Positions 51,792 to 60,292 of a stretch of DNA of 64,000 bases are shown here, piece after piece. The position numbers and the translations under genes were made by a program. The stretch spans positions 558,001 through 622,000 of the forward strand of contig CAVXFH010000002.1 of NCBI GenBank assembly GCA_963761035.1, given 5' to 3'. Position 1 is the stretch's first letter. Every line of letters starts with the position of its first letter. The notes under the pieces are model-generated. The model had not been told where the DNA came from and searched no databases. It was given only the letters and a program-made list of their open reading frames with translations. Origin of the DNA: JARRQJ01 sp963761035. Lineage in GTDB: Bacteria; Pseudomonadota; Gammaproteobacteria; DRLM01.

Positions 51792-51995
51792 TTAGTCCCG
51801 CACCGATGCCTGACTTAACTCGCGCTCGGCCTCGAACCAATCGTCAAGTGCTCCGCCCGGCGCGAATCCCCGCCGCTCGGCCCGGTAATAGGCCGCCAGC
51901 GCGATTGCCTCATGGGATGGAGCCGGGTTGTTGACCGGCGCGGCGGTGTTTAGCGCGCGCTGTGCTTTGTTTGTCGTGATTAGGGTATTTTTCAT
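51792..51995 (-). CDS. DUF2934-containing small protein
   Basis: A 67-residue protein. The C-terminal half, HEAIALAAYYRAERRGFAPG with GALDDWFEAERELSQ, matches the short DUF2934 motif (AYxxxExRGxxxGxxxxDWxxAExEL). The N-terminus is a disordered Ala/Asn/Pro-rich segment. ATG 51993-51995 follows GGAAGG with suitable spacing and is preferred over 52007. Function unknown. Confidence 0.75.
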   Translation of the reverse strand: MKNTLITTNKAQRALNTAAPVNNPAPSHEAIALAAYYRAERRGFAPGGALDDWFEAERELSQASVRD

Positions 51996-52129
51996 CGTAC
52001 CTTCCATGTGAGAATGGCCGCGTTTCTGGCGGCTAGGCCGCGGCCCCGCGGGTTCTATTTACTGGAACCGCCCTCGCGCCCAACTTACTGAATTAAACCG
52101 ATGAATTTAACCAAGGTCTATTCGTGTCT

Positions 52130-52150
52130 CCACGTACGTGGTACCACGTA
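52130..52150. promoter_or_regulatory. overlapping perfect palindromes
   Basis: CCACGTACGTGG (52130-52141) and TACGTGGTACCACGTA (52135-52150) are exact palindromes sharing seven bases, with a TTACGAC tandem about 20 bp further on. They lie in the 207-bp gap between the response regulator gene's end and the DUF2934 gene's start, a plausible operator for the latter. Confidence 0.45.
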
Positions 52151-52202
52151 TGACCGGCGCGTTTACGGCTTACGACTTACGACTTCTTACCAAAGAGCGG
52201 CT

Positions 52203-52817
52203 TTAGGGGGAAATACCGGCGGCCTGTGCGATAGCTACCAGCTCGATCAAATTCTTGGCTCCGGTCTTGTACATGATGCGTGTGCGGTGCAATTCCACGG
52301 TGCGATGACTAATGCCGAGTTGCTGCCCGATGTCCTTGTTGCTGTGACCGGCGACTACCCGCGGCAGGATATCAAGCTCGCGCTGGGTAAGCGCGGCGCA
52401 GCGGATCCGGGCCAGGTTGTGGGCAGCCGCATCGCGGCGGCGCTCCGCATCTTGTTGCAAAGCGCCGCGTACATGCGCCAGCAGCGTCCCGCCATCGGCG
52501 GGCTTTTCCAGAAAGTCGAAGGCTCCATTTTTGAAGGCGCATGCGGTCATCGCTACGGTGCCGTGCGCCGTGAGAAAGATGATCGGCCGGTTATCCTGGC
52601 GCTCGGCGAGTACCGCCTGTAATCCGAGGCCGCCCATGCCGGGCATCTGCATATCGACTACCAGGCAACCCGGCCGTCGCGGATCATAGGCCGCGAGAAA
52701 TGCCTCGGCATCCGGGTAGGCTGCGACCGTGTAACCCGCGGCTTCGAAGAGGCTCGCCAGCGCATCCCGCACTGCCGAGTCGTCGTCCACAATAAATACC
52801 GTGGCGCCGTCGCTCAT
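52203..52817 (-). CDS. FixJ-family response regulator
   Basis: A 204-residue regulator. The receiver has VFIVDDDSAVRDAL, phospho-acceptor Asp55 in CLVVDMQMPGMGGL, Thr in IIFLTAHG and Lys in DFLEKPAD. The C-terminal LuxR-type HTH is LTQRELDILPRVVAGHSNKD with IGISHRT-like IGQQLGISHRTVELHRTRIM. It overlaps the sensor kinase gene by 4 bp, so the two form one transcript and presumably one phosphorelay. Related pairs (FixL/FixJ, StyS/StyR, TodS/T) control respiratory or catabolic genes; targets here are unknown. Confidence 0.93.
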   Translation of the reverse strand: MSDGATVFIVDDDSAVRDALASLFEAAGYTVAAYPDAEAFLAAYDPRRPGCLVVDMQMPGMGGLGLQAVLAERQDNRPIIFLTAHGTVAMTACAFKNGAFDFLEKPADGGTLLAHVRGALQQDAERRRDAAAHNLARIRCAALTQRELDILPRVVAGHSNKDIGQQLGISHRTVELHRTRIMYKTGAKNLIELVAIAQAAGISP

Positions 52818-54949
52818 GGTGCAAAGGGTAATGTAAGATGGAAGGTGGCGCCGGGACCTTCCTGCGGATCAACCCAGAGTTGACCGCCGTTCATCTCGAC
52901 CAGCGAGCGGCTGATGGCGAGTCCCATGCCGATACCGCCGGCCTTGGTGGTGAAGAGAGGTTCAAACAAACGCGGGAAGACATCTTTCTTGATACCCGGT
53001 CCGTTATCCCGGATCGTCACTTGAGCAACGCGTTTATCCATTACCGTACGCACGGTCACGGTCATGGCCGGCAGGGGCACGCCGGCTTCTTGCATGGCCT
53101 CGACGCCGTTGCGCAGCAGGTTGAAAAGTACCTTGCCTACGTGGGTGCGGTTTGCCCTAATGAAAGGAAGTCCATCCTCCAATTGGAGCTCGGCATGGAA
53201 TTGCAATTCATGTTCGGATTTTACGACATCCAAGACATCGATGATTTTCCGATTCAGGTCAAATGAATCGACGGGGAATTCCTTCATGCTCAAATAATCA
53301 AGCAGCTGATGGATCGATTGACCGGCGCGCAATGCTTGCCGCTTGCCACCCTCGACGGCTTCGCGGAGTTTGCCCAGATTGGGATTTTCGACATTCAACA
53401 ACATAAGCGCCGCCTCGCAGTATGAAGCGATGGCCAGCAGCGGCTGGTTTAAATCATGGGCGATGGCCGCGGCGGTCTGAGCTGCGATCTGGGCTTTTTG
53501 CAGCGCATCCATATCATTGCGCTGCTCCAGGATCTCCTTTTCCAGACGTTTCCGTTCCGTGATATCGCGCACTGTGGCTTGCAGATAGGTTTGCCCATTC
53601 AGATCCAAGCGGGAAAGCAGTACTTCCGTCGGAAATGCGCTGCCGTCACCGCGTTTGTGCGTCCATTCGAAGAAATTAGAACCCTCCCGCAATGCGATCG
53701 CTATCATCTGCCGTGCCTTCTCGGATGATGACAGCCTGCCGGGCTGCCATTGCGGTGAGATATCCCATGGACTAAGGCCGGTGAATTCGGCATCGCTTAC
53801 CGCTCCGAACATCTGCAGGGTGGACCGGTTGGCTGAAGTAAATTTCCATGACGGCGGCGCCAGTGTCATCAGCGCGTCGCGAGAGCTTTCGAATAACAGC
53901 CGGTATCTTTTTTCACTCTCTAACAGTTTTTTTTCAGCGAGTTGCTGTTCCGTGACGTCCTGCACCGTGCCTAATGAACGAATAGCCTTTCCTTCGGCAT
54001 TGAAATCCGTCTCACAACGTTCATGAACGAACTTGATGCGTCCATCCGCGAACCGCAGGCGATGAACGATGTCGTAGGGCTGACGATTGGCGAGCGAATC
54101 GGTATAAGCCTTGCTCACCTTGTCGCGGTCATCCGGATGAATGGCGTTGAGAAAGGCTTCATAGCATGCCCCAAACGTTGACCGATCGATTTCGAAGATG
54201 CGGTAGATTTCGTCCGACCAGTACAGCTTGTTGATGGTCAGATCCAATTCCCAATAACCGATCCGGGCACTGCGCTGGGCTTGAAGTAGCCGCGCCTCAC
54301 TTTGGCGCAATATCTGCTCCTGTTCCACCGCATTGATTCTCAGCAAGAAGTTTTCGCGGAGGCTGCTTCCCACACGAGCGGCGTTTGCCGCGATAGCAAA
54401 CAGAAACACCACAACCATCGCGCCCATGGCGAGTGAAACCGCATCGCCCTCCATTCCGAAGCGCACGACCAGCGGCAGCAGCGTCGGCGCCAGGAAACCG
54501 ATCGTGGATACCCGGTCTACCGCCAGCGACGTAATGGCCCCGGCACTCAGCCCGGCAAGAACGAAGGCGAGAAATACTTGATGGAGTTCATCATCGGCTG
54601 GGAACAGGAACGCGACACCCAGGCCCCATGCCACGCCGGTCGCGATGACGCCGATGCGAAAGCGGCGTATCCAGCATGGGGCATTATTTACGCCACCCGG
54701 GCCGTTATGGGTCCAAGCCGCCGCCAGCGCCGACCTGGCCAGCAAGATTGCGCCAATCACGGCGAGCCAGGCAAATAACCGCGACTCGGCGATCACGGCG
54801 CTTTGTATGCTAACGAGAATCAGCGCCAGAAGTGTGTTGATGACGATTGCCGCCGGCAAACCGGCATAGAGAAGCTTGGCCTGCTCGACTTGCATGGCAT
54901 CGGCTTGCGCCGCACTAGCGTAATTACCAGGGAGATAGCGTTGCATCAT
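52814..54949 (-). CDS. membrane-bound PAS sensor histidine kinase
   Basis: A 711-residue kinase. Residues 25-210 hold six or seven transmembrane helices; two PAS domains follow at about 230-335 (ARIGYWELDLTINKLYWSDE, IHPDDRDKVSKAY) and about 345-475 (LLFESSRDALMTLAPPSW). The dimerisation helix carries the phospho-acceptor His near residue 496 in AIAHDLNQPLLAIASYCEAA, and the ATPase domain has LFNLLRNGVEAM, DNGPGIKKDVFPRLFEPLFT and GIGMGLAISRSLVEMNGGQL. The second PAS lacks an obvious haem His. It overlaps the FixJ-like gene by 4 bp. Confidence 0.92.
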   Translation of the reverse strand: MMQRYLPGNYASAAQADAMQVEQAKLLYAGLPAAIVINTLLALILVSIQSAVIAESRLFAWLAVIGAILLARSALAAAWTHNGPGGVNNAPCWIRRFRIGVIATGVAWGLGVAFLFPADDELHQVFLAFVLAGLSAGAITSLAVDRVSTIGFLAPTLLPLVVRFGMEGDAVSLAMGAMVVVFLFAIAANAARVGSSLRENFLLRINAVEQEQILRQSEARLLQAQRSARIGYWELDLTINKLYWSDEIYRIFEIDRSTFGACYEAFLNAIHPDDRDKVSKAYTDSLANRQPYDIVHRLRFADGRIKFVHERCETDFNAEGKAIRSLGTVQDVTEQQLAEKKLLESEKRYRLLFESSRDALMTLAPPSWKFTSANRSTLQMFGAVSDAEFTGLSPWDISPQWQPGRLSSSEKARQMIAIALREGSNFFEWTHKRGDGSAFPTEVLLSRLDLNGQTYLQATVRDITERKRLEKEILEQRNDMDALQKAQIAAQTAAAIAHDLNQPLLAIASYCEAALMLLNVENPNLGKLREAVEGGKRQALRAGQSIHQLLDYLSMKEFPVDSFDLNRKIIDVLDVVKSEHELQFHAELQLEDGLPFIRANRTHVGKVLFNLLRNGVEAMQEAGVPLPAMTVTVRTVMDKRVAQVTIRDNGPGIKKDVFPRLFEPLFTTKAGGIGMGLAISRSLVEMNGGQLWVDPQEGPGATFHLTLPFAP

Positions 54950-55408
54950 GCGTCATCTTCCGGCACGGAAACGGATTTCATGCCCACTGATGATAAATTC
55001 AAATAACTCAGCCCGGATGGGCTGCGGCCCGGAACCTGATTTATACAACGTCGGCAAGATCGCAAAGTTACGCCGCTCAACTCGGGTTGCCTACTCGGCT
55101 CGAGGTGATTATTGTTTATTATTTTTTTAGCTCAATTATCCGAATTTTATATACCATAAACGAATATGGCGCAAATTAAAGTCCGTTACCCGTGATTTCC
55201 ATCCGACTGCCGGAAACAAACCTTATAAGGCAGTCAAAGCACCCAGCGTCATGGACCGCTTTTATTGCGGATAAGACGTTCGACTCGGGATCTTGTTGAC
55301 GAAGTATATGATTGCGGTGATTATCCTTCGGTCAGGAAACATGGATAGATACAGGACCTAATAATTTGCCCGAACCCGCCGGAAAGGTTAATCGGAACGG
55401 ATCAAAAC
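54950..55408. other. divergent intergenic region
   Basis: About 460 bases between the leftward sensor kinase gene and the rightward HAF-repeat gene, so it should hold promoters for both. It is AT-rich around 55100-55160 (TTGTTTATTATTTTTTTAG). No convincing -35/-10 pair, operator or small RNA was identified. Confidence 0.4.
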
Positions 55409-56515
55409 ATGAAGAACAGCAACGTCCGGGAGTTCCCCCTCCATAACCAGCCACGCTTGCCCCAGCGTCTTATTTTGGCCTCGCTGCTTGGCATATTGAT
55501 CTCCTGTTCGAGCCTCGCCGTCATAAAATTTCGGGAATTTCAGGATCTCGGCGCCTTGGGAGGTCGGTCCGCGTTGGCGTGGGATATTTCCGCCGATGGC
55601 TCGGTAGTGGTGGGAGACGTCATCTATGCCGATGGCGCTTTCCATGCCTTTCGCTGGACGCAGGCGGGCGGGGTACAGGATCTCGGCGCGCTGAATGGCC
55701 AATTCACATCGGCAACGGGTGTATCCGCCGACGGCACGGTAGTCGTGGGTAACATTATTTACGGCGACAACACCGCCCATGTCTTTCGCTGGACGCAGGC
55801 GGGCGGCGCGCAGGATCTCGGTAATTTCGGAGGCACATCGCCATCGGTATCCGGTGTTTCCGCCGATGGCTCGGTACTGGTGGGAGATATCGCTTTCAAA
55901 GACGGTACCAAGCATGCCTTTCGCTGGACGCAGGCGGAGGGGTTACGGGATCTCGGCACCTTTGGCGGTAAATGGGCGGTGGCGTCGGCTGTCTCCGCCG
56001 ACGGCGCGGTGGTGGTGGGGAATATGCTGATGGATAACGATAAAGTCCATGCCTTTCGCTGGACGCAGGCGGGCGGTGTTCAGGATCTCGGAACTTTTCA
56101 CGGTCAATCGGCCTGGGCGCAAAGCGTTTCCGCGAACGGATCCGTGGTGGCGGGAAACGTCATGTACGCTGACGCCTCCGTCCATGCCTTTCGCTGGACA
56201 CCCGCGGGCGGTGTACAGTATTTGCCGATCTTAGCGGGTAATGCCGCCTGGACGCGCGGCATTTCCAGCGATGGCTCAGCAATAGCAGGAAACATCTTAT
56301 TCAATGACGGCGTGGTCCATCCCTTTTTCTGGACACAATCGAGCGGTGTACGGGATCTTGGCACCCTTGGCGGTGCAAAGGCGTCGGTAACGGGCATTTC
56401 CGCGAATGGTTTGGTGGTGGTCGGAGACATCCAGTTTTCCGACGGTACGCTTCATCCCTTCCTTGCGTCATTCGGCAAGAAAAGAAACGATCCGCATACG
56501 GTAGGGAAAATGTGA
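55409..56515 (+). CDS. HAF-repeat extracellular protein
   Basis: A 368-residue predicted exported protein. The hydrophobic segment LILASLLGILISC could be a signal with a lipobox Cys. The rest is seven HAF-type repeats, each near HAFRWTQAGGVQDLG(T)LGG followed by VSADGSVVVGN. The repeat is exactly 45 residues: the CAT codon of the HAF/HPF motif falls at 55643, 55778, 55913, 56048, 56183, 56318 and 56453, always 135 bp apart. It is probably a beta-propeller-like surface protein. Function unknown. Confidence 0.8.
   Translation: MKNSNVREFPLHNQPRLPQRLILASLLGILISCSSLAVIKFREFQDLGALGGRSALAWDISADGSVVVGDVIYADGAFHAFRWTQAGGVQDLGALNGQFTSATGVSADGTVVVGNIIYGDNTAHVFRWTQAGGAQDLGNFGGTSPSVSGVSADGSVLVGDIAFKDGTKHAFRWTQAEGLRDLGTFGGKWAVASAVSADGAVVVGNMLMDNDKVHAFRWTQAGGVQDLGTFHGQSAWAQSVSANGSVVAGNVMYADASVHAFRWTPAGGVQYLPILAGNAAWTRGISSDGSAIAGNILFNDGVVHPFFWTQSSGVRDLGTLGGAKASVTGISANGLVVVGDIQFSDGTLHPFLASFGKKRNDPHTVGKM
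55643..56460 (+). repeat. seven-unit 135-bp coding tandem repeat
   Basis: Within the HAF-repeat gene the units share CATGCCTTTCGCTGGACGC-like DNA at an unvarying 135-bp spacing with no insertions or deletions. Later units have diverged more (CATCCCTTTTTCTGG at 56318). Confidence 0.8.
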
Positions 56516-56593
56516 TCGAGGCCGCGGCGGCAATGCCCGGCCGGCGGCCGTTTGACGCAATCGCGAACCGCTAATCTAAGGAAAGCAAGCAAG

Positions 56594-56625
56594 ACGCCGC
56601 CGCGACGGCATGGTCGCGGCGGCGT
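56594..56625. terminator. strong bidirectional terminator hairpin
   Basis: ACGCCGCCGCGA (56594-56605) pairs perfectly over 12 bp with TCGCGGCGGCGT (56614-56625) around an 8-base loop. It lies between the convergent HAF-repeat and small exported-protein genes and is followed by AATATTTATTT on the plus strand. Confidence 0.7.
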
Positions 56626-56630
56626 AATAT

Positions 56631-56918
56631 TTATTTGTCGCCACCCATACCCTTGTCGCCGTCCTGGGGATCTTGCATATTGTCCGAATTATTCATGTCG
56701 CTCTTTTCGCCCGAGTCCATTCCATCGTTCATCTTCTCGGACATCTCCATGCACTTCTTCATCCAAGCATCCATTTTTTCCGCGGTCACGCCATGTTGCT
56801 CGCCCATGGACTGGCATTGCTGTTCCGTGGAACTCTTCGCTGCATCTTGATCCTCCGCGACGGCGGCCCAGGACACCAATGTCAGGACCAGCGCCACTCC
56901 CATTGCCACATTCTTCAT
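56631..56918 (-). CDS. small exported acidic Met-rich protein
   Basis: A 95-residue protein with a clear signal peptide, MKNVAMGVALVLTLVSWAAVA, cleaved before EDQD. The mature part has two Cys (QQCQSMGE, MKKCMEMSEK) and an acidic, Met/Asp/Gly-rich tail (KSDMNNSDNMQDPQDGDKGM). It is likely periplasmic. Met and acidic residues would suit metal binding but no family is recognised. GGAG lies just upstream of ATG 56916-56918. Confidence 0.75.
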   Translation of the reverse strand: MKNVAMGVALVLTLVSWAAVAEDQDAAKSSTEQQCQSMGEQHGVTAEKMDAWMKKCMEMSEKMNDGMDSGEKSDMNNSDNMQDPQDGDKGMGGDK

Positions 56919-57090
56919 GGAAATCTCCTTGCTGAAATAATAAGTACTATCCTGCCCGCGGATCAGTCATTCCGCGGCAGGCCACTGTACCCGAGCGCCC
57001 GAGCGCCTGTCGATAGGGGCATACACGGGAAACCTCGATTGCATCCCCGCTTGCCCGGCGCCTCACGACAGCCGGACGGAGCGGGTACGC

Positions 57091-60000
57091 TTACTTTGTT
57101 TTGGCCCTTTCGCTGCGGCGCAAGCGCGACAGCAGGCGCCGCGCCATCTCGCCGAACAACTCGGTCTGCGTGGGATGGGGATGGATGGCCTGGGCGACCT
57201 GCTCCAGACTCATGGTGGCGGAGACCATCATCACCGCCTCGCCGATCAGGGTGTCGGCGTGGTCGGCGAGGAAGTGTACGCCGATGATGCGGCGGCTCTT
57301 CTTGTCGGCGACGATCTTGATCAGGCCCTGGGTCTCGGCGGTGATCATGGCCTTGGCATCGATGGCCATGGGCACCTTCACCTCCACGGCGTCGATACCC
57401 TTGGCCTTGGCCTGGTCCACCGACAGGCCGACGAAGGCCGCTTCGGGACGGGTGAAGATCACGCCGCAGTCCTTGTCCTGATCGTATTTCATATCCTCGC
57501 CGAGGATGTTGGCCGCGGCGACCCGCCCTTGCTGCCCGGCGGTGTGGGCCAGCATATAGCCGCCGATGACGTCGCCCACGGCGAAGATGTGCGGCACGCT
57601 GGTGCGGCAACGGGCGTCGACCTGGATCACGCCCTTGTCGACGGCGACGCCGGCCTTGTCCAGTTCCAGCGGTTCCAACGCCGGGCGCTTGCCGGTGGCC
57701 ATCAACACGTAGTCGCAAACCACCTTGTTCTTTTTGCCTTCACCGTCTTCAAAGCTGAGTTGCATCTTGCCGGGCTTGCCCTTGATCTCGCTCACCTTGG
57801 CGCCGGTGTGAATCGTCAGGCGCGGATCGTCGTTGAGTATTTGCGTGAGATTTTTAGCGACTTCGGGCTCCACCTCGGCGAGGATGCGCGGCTGCGCCTC
57901 CACCAACACCACCTCGCTGCCGAAGTCCTGGAATATCTGCGCCATCTCCACGCCGATGGCGCCGCCGCCCACCACCGCCAGGGTCTTGGGCACGTTCTTC
58001 AGCCACCACACGGTATCGGAGGTAATCACGCCGCCGCTTTCAAGATTCTCGCGCGCGCCGGGGATGGGCGGCACGAAGGGCGGCGCGCCGGCGGCGATCA
58101 CCGCGCAGCCGAAGGTGATGTGTTGGCCCTTGCTGCGATCGCCGGCCGCGGCGCGGGCGTGACGCTCGTCTTTGTTGCCCGAGGTATCGACGAACACCCG
58201 ATGATCGGTCTCGAAATGGGCGTAGCCCTGGATCACCTTGATCTTGACGCCGGTGTCGGTCTTGAGCGCCATCTCGCCGCGAGTCTCCAACACGTTGCGG
58301 CGGGTCTTTTCCAGTTTTTCCCAACTGAGGCGCGGCGCGGTGGTACCCTCCACGCCCAGGTGCTCGTCATGGACGCGATCGCGGAGGCGATCCGCCGCGG
58401 CGCGCCACGCCTTGGAAGGAATGCAGCCGCGCCACAGGCATTCGCCGCCGGGGAAGGGCGCGTCGTTGATCATCGCCACCTTGATGCCGTGCTCGGCGAG
58501 ATCGCGGGCGCAATCTTCGCCGCCCGGTCCGCCGCCGATCACCACCACGTCATAGTCCCAGTCCCCTTCGGGAATGGCCGGTCCGATCGGCCCCATCCAG
58601 TCTTCCGGTTGTTCGATCGCGGTCTTGAGGGCAGTGAGAAATACCGCCGCCTCGGCGCCGTTCACCACGCGGTGATCGGCGGTGACGGTGAGCGGCATGC
58701 CGTCCTTGCCCGCGGTGGAGATGGCCAGGATCGCCGAGGTCCCCGGCGTCGGGATGGCGTCGAAATAACTCACGCCCAACATGCCCATGTTGGAGACCAT
58801 GAAGGTGGGATTGGCGTATTCCTCGGGGGCGAGGCGGCGCTTGCGGGCGCGCTCCACCAGATCGCTCCACACCGCGTTCAATTCTTCCAGGCTCTTGGAT
58901 TCGCAATGGCGCAGCACGGGCACCACCAGCCCGCCGCCGTCGGCGGCCACCGCCATGCCGATATCGACGCTGTCGTGCTCCACGATCTTGTCCACCGGCT
59001 GATAGCACCAGTTGATGCGCGGATTCTTTTTGATGGCCTCGGCGCAGGCCTTGGCGATGGCCACGGTCACCGACACGCCTTTCTTCTTGGCGGCCTTGAT
59101 CAAGGCATCCTGTTTGGCGTTAACCGTCACCCGGAAGGTAGGCATGGTCAGCGACGCGGTCATGGAATGACTGACCGCCTTTTCCATGGAACTCATGGGA
59201 CGGCCCACGCCCGGCACCTGGATCTCCGGCATCATGTGCGCCGGCATCGCCGCCACCATCTCGGTGGGCCGTTCGATGGGTTGCGCCTTCAACACATCGT
59301 CGCCGGTGATGACGCCGTTGGGACCGCTGCCGCGCACATTGTTCAAGTTGACGTGCAACTCGCCCGCCAGTTTGCGGGCATAGGGCGTGGCCTGCTTGTT
59401 GTCGGGGCGCGGTACGGGTTTGGCCGTGCCGGAAATCACCGGCGCGGCGGGCGCGGCGGCGCGCGTGACCGGTGGCGCGCTCGATTTTACCGCGGCCGTT
59501 TCTTTTTGCGGCGCGGCGCCGCCCGCGGCGATGCTGCCCTGTTGCGCTTGTCCGGCGCTCTCCACCAGATAGGCCAGCACCCCGCCCACGTGCACCATGG
59601 TATCGACTTCGGCGCGCGGCCCGGAGAGATAGCCGTCGCGGAACACCTCCACATCCATCACCGCCTTGTCGGTTTCCACGGTGGCGACGATGTCGCCGCG
59701 GGCGATCTTATCGCCGACGTTCTTTTCCCAACTCACCACCAGACCTTCGGTCATGGTGTCGGAGAGTTGCGGCATCTTGATGGTGTACGTGGCGCCGGCG
59801 GGGGCCGCGGGTTCCGCCGCACTCGCCGCCTCGGCATGAGATGCTTCAGGGTGATGCGCGTGTTCGGCGACCTCTCCACGGTGCTGCAATCCGCCTTCGC
59901 GCAATTCCTGGGCGTGCTCGGGCGGCGCGGCTTCGCCGCTTTGCACCTCGTCGGCGCTCTCCACCAGGTAGGCAATGGCATGGCCGACGGGCACGGTGCT

Positions 60001-60198
60001 GTCGACGGCGGCGATGGGCCCGGAGAGATAACCGGCGCGGAACACCTCTACATCCATCACCGCCTTGTCGGTTTCCACCGTGGCGACGATGTCGCCGCGC
60101 TCGATCTTATCGCCGACCTGTTTCTCCCAACTGACCATGACCCCTTCGGTCATGGTGTCGGAAAGCTGGGGCATCTTGATTATGTAAGGTTCGGACAT
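57091..60198 (-). CDS. fused dihydrolipoyl acyltransferase (E2) and dihydrolipoyl dehydrogenase (E3)
   Basis: A 1035-residue fusion of two pyruvate dehydrogenase components. Two lipoyl domains (lipoyl-Lys45 and Lys178, both ETDKAVMD) are joined by Ala/Pro/His-rich linkers; a subunit-binding domain lies at about 268-305 (ATPYARKLAGELHVNLNNVR) and the E2 core at about 325-540. The E2 motif reads DHRVVNGAEAA: His509 is kept but the usual Asp is Asn513. From about 548 follows E3 with FAD motif VVIGGGPGGEDCA, redox disulfide Cys587/Cys592 (GGECLWRGCIPSK) and C-terminal HPHPTQTELFGE. E1 genes lie upstream; no separate E3 is present. Confidence 0.9.
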   Translation of the reverse strand: MSEPYIIKMPQLSDTMTEGVMVSWEKQVGDKIERGDIVATVETDKAVMDVEVFRAGYLSGPIAAVDSTVPVGHAIAYLVESADEVQSGEAAPPEHAQELREGGLQHRGEVAEHAHHPEASHAEAASAAEPAAPAGATYTIKMPQLSDTMTEGLVVSWEKNVGDKIARGDIVATVETDKAVMDVEVFRDGYLSGPRAEVDTMVHVGGVLAYLVESAGQAQQGSIAAGGAAPQKETAAVKSSAPPVTRAAAPAAPVISGTAKPVPRPDNKQATPYARKLAGELHVNLNNVRGSGPNGVITGDDVLKAQPIERPTEMVAAMPAHMMPEIQVPGVGRPMSSMEKAVSHSMTASLTMPTFRVTVNAKQDALIKAAKKKGVSVTVAIAKACAEAIKKNPRINWCYQPVDKIVEHDSVDIGMAVAADGGGLVVPVLRHCESKSLEELNAVWSDLVERARKRRLAPEEYANPTFMVSNMGMLGVSYFDAIPTPGTSAILAISTAGKDGMPLTVTADHRVVNGAEAAVFLTALKTAIEQPEDWMGPIGPAIPEGDWDYDVVVIGGGPGGEDCARDLAEHGIKVAMINDAPFPGGECLWRGCIPSKAWRAAADRLRDRVHDEHLGVEGTTAPRLSWEKLEKTRRNVLETRGEMALKTDTGVKIKVIQGYAHFETDHRVFVDTSGNKDERHARAAAGDRSKGQHITFGCAVIAAGAPPFVPPIPGARENLESGGVITSDTVWWLKNVPKTLAVVGGGAIGVEMAQIFQDFGSEVVLVEAQPRILAEVEPEVAKNLTQILNDDPRLTIHTGAKVSEIKGKPGKMQLSFEDGEGKKNKVVCDYVLMATGKRPALEPLELDKAGVAVDKGVIQVDARCRTSVPHIFAVGDVIGGYMLAHTAGQQGRVAAANILGEDMKYDQDKDCGVIFTRPEAAFVGLSVDQAKAKGIDAVEVKVPMAIDAKAMITAETQGLIKIVADKKSRRIIGVHFLADHADTLIGEAVMMVSATMSLEQVAQAIHPHPTQTELFGEMARRLLSRLRRSERAKTK

Positions 60199-60292
60199 AG
60201 TCTCAGTTTCGGGTTTCGGGTTCCGCGTTTCGGGTTAATGAATCGAGGCTTTTCAACTCGTAACCCGCAACCCGAAACGCGAAACGATGCGG
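60199..60292. repeat. intergenic GGGTTTCG-type inverted repeat
   Basis: GTTTCGGG units repeat in this 94-bp gap, and GCGTTTCGGGTT (60225-60236) has an exact inverted copy AACCCGAAACGC (60269-60280). It sits inside the pyruvate dehydrogenase operon between E1 beta and the E2-E3 gene, where it could form a hairpin affecting mRNA stability. Confidence 0.7.

Noticed and set aside
52101..52622. Plus-strand frame overlapping the response regulator
   Set aside because: Antisense to a clear receiver/HTH gene; no features of its own.
55388..55915. Minus-strand open frames across the HAF-repeat gene
   Set aside because: They mirror the 135-bp repeat and have no independent signals.
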